Assembly (NCBI GenBank): GCA_016207905.1
Contig: JACQZC010000071.1
Span: 1 to 40,089, forward strand
Source: Nitrospirota bacterium
GTDB lineage: Bacteria; Nitrospirota; Thermodesulfovibrionia; Thermodesulfovibrionales; JdFR-86
Direction: 5' to 3'
Length of the DNA: 40,089 nucleotides
Shown here piece by piece: positions 8,327-16,316 of this stretch. How positions within the stretch are numbered: position 1 is the stretch's first letter; each line of letters begins with the position of its first letter. The notes under the pieces are model-generated. The model was given only the letters and a program-made list of their open reading frames with translations. It searched no databases and had not been told where the DNA came from. Position numbers and translations under genes: made by a program.

Positions 8327-9445
8327 TTACCTTCTGATTTCCCTCGATATCTGCACATATCTTGCAATACCGTTTCTCGTTATCAGCCCAACCATCTTTT
8401 CTCTGTCCATCACAATCAATCTTCCCTTGTCCATATTTATCATCTGCTCGAGGGCTTTTACGGCATCGTCTCCTTCCTCTGCCTCCCATGCCTTATTATG
8501 GGGTATAAAGATTTCCGATACCCTGACATTCATCCAGTTTTCTTTCAGGACATTCTTTATCTCCTTTAGTGTTAGAATGCCGAGGAATTTTCCGTTCTCT
8601 AAAACAGGAAATCCGCCATAACCATACTTAAGGAAATACTCATTCACTGCGGTGTCCACTGTCATATCAGTCGCAACCGTTACAATGTCCTTTACCATTA
8701 TGTCTTTGACCTTTATGCTTCTGAGTGCCTCCTCAAAGCTTGCCCTCTGACTGCTTGCCTGCGCCGCACTATAAAGAAACCACCCTATGAGCATAAACCA
8801 GAGCCCTCCTGCAAACCCTATGAATATGGAAAACAAACCAAAGATTATAAATGCCATAGAGATTTTTTGTCCATAGCCTGCGGCCTTTTTTGTTGCGTAA
8901 AAGAAATCTCCTGTCTTTCTCCAGAGAATTGCCCTTACGACCCTGCCTCCATCCATAGGGAATCCGGGGATTAGATTAAAGACACCCAATATGAGGTTCA
9001 GATGAGAAAGATACCGAAACAGGGCTTTTAGTGCCTGACCATCAAAGACGCTATAAGCAAGAAAAAATATCACCGACAGAAGAAAACTCGAAATAGGACC
9101 TGCTATAGCCATCTTAATCTCTACACCCGGGCTCTGAGGTTCACCCTTCATCTCTGCCACACCTCCAAAGATAAAAAGGGTGATGCCTGATATCGAAATG
9201 CCGTATCTCAGTGCAACAAAAGAATGCGAAAGCTCATGAAGGGCAACGGATATAAAAAGCAAAAGTGCTGCCATAGCTCCACTTAGCCAGTATGAAAATC
9301 CAGGAAGCTCGGGAGCGGCCTTTGGAAAATAAAATGTAGACAAAGACCATGTAATCAAGCCGAATATGATAAGCCACGAGAAATGCACCTTTATCGGTAT
9401 TCCCATAACCGTGGCTATCCTTAGAGAGCCTGTCTGAAGTGTGTT
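8327..9445 (-). CDS. M50 site-2 protease family protein with CBS pair
   Basis: A multi-pass membrane metalloprotease (372 aa). HELSH gives the HExxH zinc motif within a membrane helix, and NLIPGFPMDGGR supplies the second conserved motif with the third ligand Asp. The C-terminal part (about residues 245-365) is a tandem CBS domain, which usually senses adenine nucleotides. Site-2 proteases cut membrane-embedded substrates such as anti-sigma factors; the substrate here is unknown. The ORF can start at ATG 9475, but GTG 9445 has AGGGG 5 nt upstream, and the ATG has none, so GTG is preferred. It is followed 14 nt later by the methionine-rich gene, probably in one operon. Confidence 0.9.
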   Translation of the reverse strand, partial: NTLQTGSLRIATVMGIPIKVHFSWLIIFGLITWSLSTFYFPKAAPELPGFSYWLSGAMAALLLFISVALHELSHSFVALRYGISISGITLFIFGGVAEMKGEPQSPGVEIKMAIAGPISSFLLSVIFFLAYSVFDGQALKALFRYLSHLNLILGVFNLIPGFPMDGGRVVRAILWRKTGDFFYATKKAAGYGQKISMAFIIFGLFSIFIGFAGGLWFMLIGWFLYSAAQASSQRASFEEALRSIKVKDIMVKDIVTVATDMTVDTAVNEYFLKYGYGGFPVLENGKFLGILTLKEIKNVLKENWMNVRVSEIFIPHNKAWEAEEGDDAVKALEQMINMDKGRLIVMDREKMVGLITRNGIARYVQISREIRR

Positions 9446-9514
9446 CACAATATCCCCTACAAAAAAGCATAGCACAATGGGAAATTAAATCAAGTAATTT
9501 TAAGGTATGGGGCT

Positions 9515-10228
9515 TTAAGCCATTCTGATGTTATTTATGAATAGCTGAAACTCGCAGTTAAGGGCTTTTGCGGCGCGCCTACATGCAGTCATTCTCGAAA
9601 GAAATATCTCGAAGTACTCTATCACCTGTGAAATCCTCGTATCTATAACAAGGGAAAGAGTGATAAGCTTTTTTTCGGGTGTAACGGTGAGTTCGGACTC
9701 TGTTGCGGCATAGTTGACCCTGTCGTGAATGTCGTCACCGAGCTCGGAGGGGTTTCTCACCCTGCTTCTATGGACATCCGATTTATCAGCTATGAGAAGT
9801 GCGGCGGCTATCTCCTCGGGAATCGAACCTTCGTCTTCTTCGTGTATTACGATAGCCATCATGACCCTTCCGATGTCCTTGAGGTTATAGCCAAGCTCCT
9901 CAAGGATTTCCTTTGCAAGGAGTGCTCCCATCCTGTGATGCTGGCTTCTGCCAAGCATATTTCCGATATCATGAAGAAGTCCTGCTACCTCTGCAAGCTC
10001 GATGGAGCTTTCGTCAAAGGATAGCTCTCTTAAGATGCTACCAGCAGTCTTTGAGACTATCTCGGAGTGTCTCAAGCCGTGCTCTGTATAGCCTATGGAT
10101 TCAAGATAGCGGTCTGCAAGCTCTATGTAGAGCTTTGTCTTTGGATGATTGTAAAGGGCACTTATGGCTTTACCTGAATCACTCTTCTTCTGTAGGAGGC
10201 CTGACTGCCGCAATGTATGCCTTTCCAA
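9515..10228 (-). CDS. HD domain phosphohydrolase-like protein
   Basis: The 237-residue protein contains a complete HD domain: H in HGLRHSE, the HD pair in LLHDIGN, H in HHRMGA, H in IVIHEED and D in LIADKSD. HD proteins are metal-dependent phosphohydrolases, often acting on nucleotides or cyclic dinucleotides; the substrate is unknown. The C-terminal 80 residues are a separate alpha/beta region. Start choice is uncertain: TTG 10228 gives AAGG at 6 nt, and TTG 10213 gives GGAAAGG at 6 nt. Either way it overlaps the end of yajC by 35-50 nt, so the two genes are translationally linked. Confidence 0.85.
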   Translation of the reverse strand: MERHTLRQSGLLQKKSDSGKAISALYNHPKTKLYIELADRYLESIGYTEHGLRHSEIVSKTAGSILRELSFDESSIELAEVAGLLHDIGNMLGRSQHHRMGALLAKEILEELGYNLKDIGRVMMAIVIHEEDEGSIPEEIAAALLIADKSDVHRSRVRNPSELGDDIHDRVNYAATESELTVTPEKKLITLSLVIDTRISQVIEYFEIFLSRMTACRRAAKALNCEFQLFINNIRMA

Positions 10229-10508
10229 ATTTTACCTTAACATTCTCGGCTATCTTAAGCATAACCGTATTTTCCGATACAGATTCAACAAGTCCATAAA
10301 TACCGCTCTGGGTTACTACCTTGTCGCCTCTCTTAATTGCCTCGAGCATTTTCCTATGCTCCTTTGACCTTTTCTGCTGGGGCCTTATGAGGAGAAAGTA
10401 AAAGATAACGAATATCAATATAAGAGGCAGAAAGCTTACAAATGCACCTCCTCCGCCCTGCTGCCCCGGTTGAGATGGAGCCATCGCCCATGCTATATCA
10501 GAAAACAT
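10179..10508 (-). CDS. yajC: Preprotein translocase subunit YajC
   Basis: YajC is the small single-pass accessory subunit of SecDF-YajC. The 109 residues include a Gly/Gln-rich N-terminus, one membrane helix (LPLILIFVIFYFLLI), the signature RPQQKRSKEH, and the conserved GDKVVTQSGIYG region. AGGAGGT lies before the ATG. secD and secF do not follow; an HD-domain gene overlaps its end instead. Confidence 0.95.
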   Translation of the reverse strand: MFSDIAWAMAPSQPGQQGGGGAFVSFLPLILIFVIFYFLLIRPQQKRSKEHRKMLEAIKRGDKVVTQSGIYGLVESVSENTVMLKIAENVKVKFGKAYIAAVRPPTEEE

Positions 10509-10538
10509 ATTAACACCTCCTATATATTTTAGTCTTAT

Positions 10539-10567
10539 ATACTAACCTTTTAGAGCAAAAATTTCAA
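10539..10567 (-). promoter_or_regulatory. Likely promoter of yajC
   Basis: On the minus strand TTGAAA (10567-10562), a 17-nt spacer, and TAGTAT (10544-10539) lie about 30 nt upstream of the yajC ATG. The match is 5 of 6 for the -35 and 4 of 6 for the -10. Confidence 0.4.
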
Positions 10568-10577
10568 ATCCTTTAAT

Positions 10578-10721
10578 ATGGGACGCGCCCTATCAGTCTC
10601 TTTTAAAGATTTTCCTTTCGGAAAAAATAAAGGAAGAGCTGAAGACGCACTGAGAATAATGGGTAAGGTTTACAAAGCTATGGAAATGGAGATGGATGTG
10701 GAAAGACCCTTCTTTGGATAG
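10578..10721 (+). other. Short open frame of 47 codons, possible gene fragment
   Basis: ATG at 10578 opens a 47-codon frame with a protein-like, helical composition (for example AEDALRIMGKVYKAMEMEMD) ending FFG. I do not recognise it. There is no ribosome binding site, and it partly overlaps the yajC promoter region. It could be the remnant C-terminus of a lost gene next to the accessory operon. The rest of the 10509-10804 spacer shows nothing else. Confidence 0.25.
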
Positions 10722-10804
10722 CAGGGATTGAATCGGACAGAGAGAGGTAGGAGGCAATAAGCGAGTTGATGGGGGAGATAGAGGTCAGGGCGAACTGAGG
10801 ATTT

Positions 10805-12001
10805 TTATTCTGTGGTGGAAACGACAGTGCATCTACATCCAATATGCAAAGGAGTTTTTGGATATCTGTTCTTGCTATATTTCTTTGAAGCGGCTCTCTT
10901 GCAATAAGGGCAACACCTATCATCGTCCACTGCCATGATTTCCCAGCCATTAATGAAATCCCCCATGTCAGCCTTATCATTTTGTCTACGCATAGAATAC
11001 CCAGCGTGCATATATGTTCCAGAAATAAGATAAGCCAGTTCCTGTGCATATTGCCAGGAATGAGAAACTGCGTTTATATCTATGCCAGCGAACTCTGATG
11101 GCAAGGGTTGGATTTGGAAGAGAGATCGCAAGCTTATTACTTTCCCGATGCGATCTCTTATATCCGGCACATTCGTCAGGTACTCAATCGCCTTGGCTTT
11201 TCTTGAAAATTTGGGAGGATTTAAATCAGAGACAAGAGCTGACAATTCCTTAAGTTTTAGACCCGAAAGTGCCGCCTCTAAGGGGATAGAATCGCCTCTG
11301 AAAGCAAGACCAACCTCAGTTAATTTTTCAAATATTTTCCTCTCGTAATGGTCAGCAGGAATAATGTGGACTCCGTCTCTTTTCCTTATATAAAAACTTA
11401 TCGTGTCGAAGCCATATCTTTTAACTAAGGCATCATCGATAGTCAAATCAAGCTTATGGGCTTCGAATAAAATCTCCAGATTGCAATCTGGTCTTACATC
11501 GAGCGAATTAATTGCGGTAGCCCTGAATTCAGATAGCAAATCTTCTTGGTCGAGTGCAGATGCTGAAGCCCACTCAGGTGAAGTGGCTTTCTGTTTTTCG
11601 ATTTCTTCCAGATAGACCGTCTTGAATTTTTTTACATAGTCGTCGGCTTCCTTGCATTCGATGTTATGCTGGGCTATGAGGGGCATCAATGCCTTCGTAA
11701 CATAATAAGAGGACTGAGAGTATCCGCTGTCGAGTACCTTCTTCATTTCTAAAGCTATAGACTTATCGATGCCATAGACAGTCAGCGGAAATGTGCTTTT
11801 AGGATTGAGCAGCCAACCATCTCCCGACGAAATGACATCGCCGGTATCTGGATTATCAAAGCTCGGGGAGCTATCTACCGAAACAGATACCTTGATTGGA
11901 ATATCGACGGAAGCTGATGAGGATTTTCGTAGGGAAGAACGCTTAGACTTGAAATAAAAATATATACCGGCGCAGATAATTATAAAAATTAGCAACTTCA
12001 T
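10805..12001 (-). CDS. Membrane-anchored protein with phage Mu gpF-like C-terminal Cys/His motif
   Basis: The 398-residue protein begins with one membrane helix (LLIFIIICAGIYFYF), then a Ser-rich linker. The middle is a helical region, with a SAP-like stretch near 245-275 (LKLKELSALVSDL). The last 45 residues read DDDR-C-C-PYC ... PLHIGCRCTVV: Cys363/364 and Cys367, then His386, Cys389 and Cys391. This arrangement is characteristic of the C-terminal domain of phage Mu gpF-like minor head proteins. Here it sits on a membrane anchor with no other phage genes, which is unusual. A strong ribosome binding site (AAGGAGGAACAGG) precedes the ATG. It is the third gene of a putative operon, 11 nt after the membrane-protein gene. 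Function is unknown. Confidence 0.82.
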   Translation of the reverse strand: MKLLIFIIICAGIYFYFKSKRSSLRKSSSASVDIPIKVSVSVDSSPSFDNPDTGDVISSGDGWLLNPKSTFPLTVYGIDKSIALEMKKVLDSGYSQSSYYVTKALMPLIAQHNIECKEADDYVKKFKTVYLEEIEKQKATSPEWASASALDQEDLLSEFRATAINSLDVRPDCNLEILFEAHKLDLTIDDALVKRYGFDTISFYIRKRDGVHIIPADHYERKIFEKLTEVGLAFRGDSIPLEAALSGLKLKELSALVSDLNPPKFSRKAKAIEYLTNVPDIRDRIGKVISLRSLFQIQPLPSEFAGIDINAVSHSWQYAQELAYLISGTYMHAGYSMRRQNDKADMGDFINGWEIMAVDDDRCCPYCKRAASKKYSKNRYPKTPLHIGCRCTVVSTTE

Positions 12002-12012
12002 CCTGTTCCTCC

Positions 12013-12696
12013 TTACTTATCTTTCTTCGACTGCATTCGGTTGTGGGCTTGTGATCGATGGAAATTTTGCCCTGCCCTTGCAACCTTTATCAGACTAATA
12101 ACTGATACCATAACACAGCCACAGGCTATTATATAAAGCACACCTAAGACGAAACCTGACGATATTGCGTATGTAGTAGCCCCCAGAAATACTATTGATG
12201 TTGTTTCCACAATGATCACAAAGAACATCTGGCCTGCAGAACGTAGTAGAATCCATTTGCGTTTTGCGTCCAGAGAAGGTTCATCATCCCAGTAGAGCAC
12301 GGTCGAACCAAGCAACGCAGTTAACCTAGGCTTAATCTCATACTGTATATATTGTGCGATAGCCAAGATACCCAAAAAGAAACTTCCAATTCTGAGCAGC
12401 AATAAAGAATTTAAAATTGGGATAAACATGAAGAGTGCTGTCAAGACAGGTGTTGATTCTATGTGTCTTAGGTATTGCTGTAGATCAAATGTACTATCGG
12501 GACGTAGAAGATATCCAATGATACCAAACATGGCTGTAATATATAATCCAGCCGTCTTGTCGATCCGTTGCGAGTAAAGTTCTATCTCGCTTCGTAGTGC
12601 TTGATATTCCGCGAGGTGGACTCCTATTTCTTTGTCTACAGATATAGGCGTGTGCACCGCTGAATCACTTTTATTATTAAGCGTAGCATTCTTCAT
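12013..12696 (-). CDS. Multi-pass membrane protein of the accessory operon
   Basis: The 227-residue protein has a hydrophilic N-terminus with EYQALRSEIELYSQR (residues 30-44), then about four to five membrane helices: near 49-65, 84-118 (one or two), 155-175 and 178-204. A loop near 130-150 is charged. The motif preceding the first helix and the overall size recall small 4-TM proteins that act as pore-forming effectors in bacterial conflict systems (SLATT-like families), but I cannot confirm family membership. The ATG overlaps the stop of the DUF4062-TPR gene in an ATGA, so the two are translationally coupled and presumably work together. Confidence 0.82.
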   Translation of the reverse strand: MKNATLNNKSDSAVHTPISVDKEIGVHLAEYQALRSEIELYSQRIDKTAGLYITAMFGIIGYLLRPDSTFDLQQYLRHIESTPVLTALFMFIPILNSLLLLRIGSFFLGILAIAQYIQYEIKPRLTALLGSTVLYWDDEPSLDAKRKWILLRSAGQMFFVIIVETTSIVFLGATTYAISSGFVLGVLYIIACGCVMVSVISLIKVARAGQNFHRSQAHNRMQSKKDK

Positions 12697-14102
12697 AGCT
12701 GATCAAACGCGCCATGTTCGGTAGCAAGTTTTTTTGCCTCTTCTTTAATATCAAATGCTTTTATAAGTTTGCCGTTACAAAGATATGCTACAGCAAGCTT
12801 TCTTAGCCCCCTAACCAAAAAACCAGGTCGGGTACCAGAGCGGAGTAGCGATACGCCTTCTCGACAGTAGTCTAACCCTTTATTGAAATGGAACCGCTTA
12901 AGGTATGCATATCCTAATTCGGACATTGCCTCACCTATCGCAGAGAGATTTGCACCGCATGACTGACGAAGATTGAGTACCGTTTCATACTCAGAAATAG
13001 CCTCTGTTATATTACCAAGTTGTCTATAAATACTACCACGTATAGCTCGTAAACCAGCTTCATCAGATTCTGGAAGTTGCATAGCTATATCAAGGTCGTT
13101 TAATGCTTCATGAAAACGCCTTTCTCGGTCTTGTTTTTTAATCAAACGTTTGGCTATTGAATATTTTGCGCTTGCAAGTGCACCGCCGGGATACCCAATA
13201 TCAGAAGGTTTTAAGACTGACCCCTGTTTCTTTAGGTGCTCTCTAACCTTAGTGACGCTGTTTAAGGCTGCTAAACACCCAAGAGGCGTATCTGCGTGCA
13301 AACCATACCAAGCGCCCGCTTTGCTCCATTCACTAAGAAGGGCATTCCAGTATTGGAGAAGCTCCAAATCCGAACAAGTCGAATATGGGGCTGCCATTAG
13401 TTCCCAAATCCCAATAAATAGGCGCGCAAGGCGTCGTTCTTCGTTTGGTTGCGTGTGAATTAATTCGGAAATATTTTGTAACAGGTGGCGATCCGGTTGA
13501 CTGTGGCGTGATACATACTCTTCAGCAAGAAAACGAATTTTATTTCTGCGGCGTGCGGTATATAAGCCCTGTACGAATCGCCGGACAGGGGGATATATAT
13601 GCCGAAGCGACCGGAACGGACTTGTCGGTCGTTCCCGATTTGCCAGACGCCGACAGTGTTCAATAATTTGGCTATCATCACATTTTTTAGATATCCACTC
13701 AGGCAGAGAAGATTCCACTATCGTTAAAAGGTCCGATAGGCGCGGATCTGGAACGTAATCATTACGTATAAAAAAATGGACAGGTTTTCCCATCAAAGCC
13801 GATAGAAAGAGTTCTATTTCAAAAAATGATATGCTTGATATATTTTTATTAATCTCAATATCAGTACCACGCCTAGTGCCTCCAAGGATACAGACAAAGA
13901 CGCGTGCTTCCCGAATGCGTTGGATCAGGTCATCAACTGATTCAAGGGGAACTGTTTGTTCGATATTTCGTGGTTTAACTTTCTCATCCACATAAATATA
14001 TTTTTCTTCGCCCACTTTAAAAATATCTTCTCGTAGCTTATCCATTTCTTCAGGCTTGCACACCGAAGATAGAAAGACTGGATACACTTTATCAGTTTCC
14101 AT
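12693..14102 (-). CDS. DUF4062/TIR-like N-terminal domain with C-terminal TPRs
   Basis: The 469-residue product has an N-terminal alpha/beta domain (1-125) resembling DUF4062 and TIR-like folds: a first strand VYPVFLSSV, then RVFVCILGGTRRG, and SFFEIELFLSALMGKPVHFFI where an acidic residue precedes a helix and strand. The C-terminal half contains TPR-like helices (about 355-460: AGLRAIRGSIYRQLGN, LGYAYLKRF, LAVAYLCNGK). Such sensor/effector architecture is common in bacterial immunity and NLR-like proteins. The frame opens at 14144, but METDKVYPV at 14102 begins the first strand and overlaps the stop of a short upstream frame. It is the first gene of the accessory operon. Arginine codons look more CGN-rich than in neighbours, by eye, which suggests transfer. 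Confidence 0.82.
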   Translation of the reverse strand: METDKVYPVFLSSVCKPEEMDKLREDIFKVGEEKYIYVDEKVKPRNIEQTVPLESVDDLIQRIREARVFVCILGGTRRGTDIEINKNISSISFFEIELFLSALMGKPVHFFIRNDYVPDPRLSDLLTIVESSLPEWISKKCDDSQIIEHCRRLANRERPTSPFRSLRHIYPPVRRFVQGLYTARRRNKIRFLAEEYVSRHSQPDRHLLQNISELIHTQPNEERRLARLFIGIWELMAAPYSTCSDLELLQYWNALLSEWSKAGAWYGLHADTPLGCLAALNSVTKVREHLKKQGSVLKPSDIGYPGGALASAKYSIAKRLIKKQDRERRFHEALNDLDIAMQLPESDEAGLRAIRGSIYRQLGNITEAISEYETVLNLRQSCGANLSAIGEAMSELGYAYLKRFHFNKGLDYCREGVSLLRSGTRPGFLVRGLRKLAVAYLCNGKLIKAFDIKEEAKKLATEHGAFDQL

Positions 14103-14205
14103 AGGGCAATCTTTTAGCCAGCTCCCGCACCGTCGTCTCAGCATGCTTCAAAAGATTCTCCCACTCATAAGTTACAAAATCCGGATGTGTCGAATTAAAT
14201 ACTTT
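14092..14205 (-). other. Short overlapping frame upstream of the DUF4062 gene
   Basis: A frame on the minus strand entering from the hemE end reads through with protein-like composition (HPDFVTYEWENLLKHAETTV, then RELAKRLPYGN) and stops at 14094-14092, overlapping the DUF4062 ATG by 11 nt. It has no ATG or GTG near its beginning; TTG 14151 preceded by GGGAG would give only 19 residues. It may be a leader peptide coupling translation or the decayed tail of a gene replaced by the accessory operon. Confidence 0.35.
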
Positions 14206-15238
14206 ATCTTCCCTTAAGCTCTCTGCTTAGCTCATGAACAAGCCTTACAAGTGCCTTAACAGCAGAAACAGGTGTTTCAGGCAGTATGCCATGGCCTAAG
14301 TTAAATATATGACCTTTGGCAGGGGATGCCTTTATGAGTATATTTTTTACCCTTTCTCTTAGTTTATCCTCAGGAAGAAAAAGCAGAAGAGGGTCTAAGT
14401 TTCCCTGAACAGAAACCTTTTTTCCGAGTGCCTTTACTGCATCTGCCATATCAACCTTCCAGTCTATGCCTATCACATCTGCGCCTGCCCTCTTTATATC
14501 TTTAAGAATACCTGCTGAGCCATAAACGAAATATATTACAGGGACTCCCTCTTTCTTAAGCTCAGAGGCAGCCCTTTTCACATAAGGAAGGGCAAATGAC
14601 CTATAGTCATCAGGAGAAAGAATCCCTGCCCATGTATCGAAGAGTTGAACTGCCTGTGCACCTGCCCTTATCTGGGCAGAAAGATATTGAATTACGGAGT
14701 CGGTTATCTTTTCCATGAGGTATTGAAAAAGCCCTTCTGCCGAAAACATCATCTTCTTTGTATTAATAAAATTCCTTGAGCCTTCGCCTTCTATCATATA
14801 TGTTGCAAGCGTAAATGGAGCTCCTGAAAACCCAATAAGAGGCACATCGAGTTTTTCTCTTAAGAGCCTTATTGTTTCGAGGACGAATCCAAGGTCATCC
14901 TCAGGATAAGGAACTCTCAGCCTTTCGGTTAGAGACCTGCTTCTTATCGGCTCTGAAAGCTGGGGACCTTTTTTTTCATGAAACTCAAGCCTCATGCCCA
15001 TTGCCTCTGGCAAAACCAAGATGTCAGAGAAAAGTATAGCGGCATCGACCCCAAGGATATCCACTGGCTGAAGCGTCACCTTTGTGGCAAGCTCAGGGCT
15101 CTTGCAAAGGGTAAGGAAATCCACATCTGCCCTTACTGCCTGATACTCAGGCATATACCTACCTGCCTGTCGCATAAGCCACACAGGCGTGTATGAGACC
15201 TCTTGACCTTTACATACCCTCAGAAATGTATCATTCAT
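14204..15238 (-). CDS. hemE: Uroporphyrinogen decarboxylase
   Basis: HemE decarboxylates the four acetate side chains of uroporphyrinogen III to give coproporphyrinogen III. The 344-residue protein has the N-terminal signature [15 protein letters not shown] and the later [16 protein letters not shown], plus the conserved GNLDP stretch. Length is normal. TAGGAGG precedes the ATG, which overlaps the end of the radical SAM gene by 8 nt, so both are translated from one mRNA. The pairing with an AhbD-like protein is metabolically interesting. Confidence 0.97.
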   Translation of the reverse strand: MNDTFLRVCKGQEVSYTPVWLMRQAGRYMPEYQAVRADVDFLTLCKSPELATKVTLQPVDILGVDAAILFSDILVLPEAMGMRLEFHEKKGPQLSEPIRSRSLTERLRVPYPEDDLGFVLETIRLLREKLDVPLIGFSGAPFTLATYMIEGEGSRNFINTKKMMFSAEGLFQYLMEKITDSVIQYLSAQIRAGAQAVQLFDTWAGILSPDDYRSFALPYVKRAASELKKEGVPVIYFVYGSAGILKDIKRAGADVIGIDWKVDMADAVKALGKKVSVQGNLDPLLLFLPEDKLRERVKNILIKASPAKGHIFNLGHGILPETPVSAVKALVRLVHELSRELKGR

Positions 15239-16316
15239 CTTGCCTCCTAAGTGCTTTCTTTTTCATCTTCACAGGAACATAGCCGCAGAAGGGCTCCTCC
15301 TCAAGGTAATCTCCATAAATAGAATATGCCCTTGCCCTGCATCCACCACAAACCGTTATGTATTCGCATGAGCCACACTTGCCCTTGTAGCTTTTAAAAT
15401 CCCTCAATTGCTTGAAAAGCTCGGAGTTTTCCCATATCTCCTTAAATGGCTTTTCCCTTATATTTCCCGCTGATTTTGGAAAATAACTACATGGAAGGAC
15501 ATTTCCGTCAACATCTATGAGGCATATGAGCTGGCCAGCTATACAGCCCTTTGCACCACCTGTTGAAAACTTAAGGGTTCTCCTTTGAAACCTCTGTCCT
15601 TCCTCCTTTGACTTCTGTAGGACAATCCTGTAGTAATGTGGTGCACATGTTGGTCTTACGAGCATATCCTTTTCAGCTTTTTCCATCTCATAGTGCCACT
15701 TGAGAATCTCTTCATAGTCTTCCTTTGATATAAGCTCATTCATAATCTCCTCTGCCCTTCCAGTTGGCACTATCATAAACATGTACCATGCAGTTGCACC
15801 AAGTTCCTTTGCGAGACGATAAACCTTAGGGATTTCCTCCTGATTCCTCTTTGTAAACGAGGAGTTTACGATGAACTCGATGCCATATTCGCGGAAGAGC
15901 CTTGCTGCATTTATTGTGCCTTTGAATGCACCTCTTTCGGCCCTGAAGTCATCGTGTATGGATTCCTCTCCCCCATCGAGGCTTAAAGATACAATTTTTA
16001 TTCCCGAGTCTTTAATCTTTAAACATATTTCGGATGTGACTAATGTGCCATTCGTTGCAAGACACATCCTTAAGCCTTTTTCCGTGCCATATCTTGCAAT
16101 GTCAAAGACATCGGCTCTTAGGAGTGGCTCACCACCTGAAAGCACAATAACAGGCTTTGCATAGCCAGAGATGTCATCCATTATGCGTAGTGCCTCCTCA
16201 AATGAGAAGTCTGGATGTCCTCTGACCTCTTCTTCTGATGAAGACCTGCAATGAATGCATCTCAGGTTACATCTACGGGTTATCTCCCATGCTATCCATT
16301 TAGGCGCAAATTCCAT
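15231..16316 (-). CDS. ahbD: Radical SAM/SPASM protein, AhbD-like heme synthase
   Basis: The 361-residue protein has the radical SAM motif C16-x3-C20-x2-C23 ([10 protein letters not shown]), the GGEP motif ([10 protein letters not shown]), and a C-terminal SPASM-type cysteine cluster ([17 protein letters not shown]). The tail [14 protein letters not shown] closely fits AhbD, which oxidatively decarboxylates Fe-coproporphyrin III to heme b in the siroheme-dependent route. AhbC and NirJ relatives are similar, so AhbC is the alternative. Its neighbour hemE supports a tetrapyrrole role. It begins within the hflX end (17-nt overlap) and overlaps hemE by 8 nt. Confidence 0.82.
   Translation of the reverse strand: MEFAPKWIAWEITRRCNLRCIHCRSSSEEEVRGHPDFSFEEALRIMDDISGYAKPVIVLSGGEPLLRADVFDIARYGTEKGLRMCLATNGTLVTSEICLKIKDSGIKIVSLSLDGGEESIHDDFRAERGAFKGTINAARLFREYGIEFIVNSSFTKRNQEEIPKVYRLAKELGATAWYMFMIVPTGRAEEIMNELISKEDYEEILKWHYEMEKAEKDMLVRPTCAPHYYRIVLQKSKEEGQRFQRRTLKFSTGGAKGCIAGQLICLIDVDGNVLPCSYFPKSAGNIREKPFKEIWENSELFKQLRDFKSYKGKCGSCEYITVCGGCRARAYSIYGDYLEEEPFCGYVPVKMKKKALRRQDE

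Noticed and set aside
13460-13681. Short minus-strand frame inside the DUF4062-TPR gene
   Set aside because: It is a shadow of the larger gene in another frame with no ribosome binding site.
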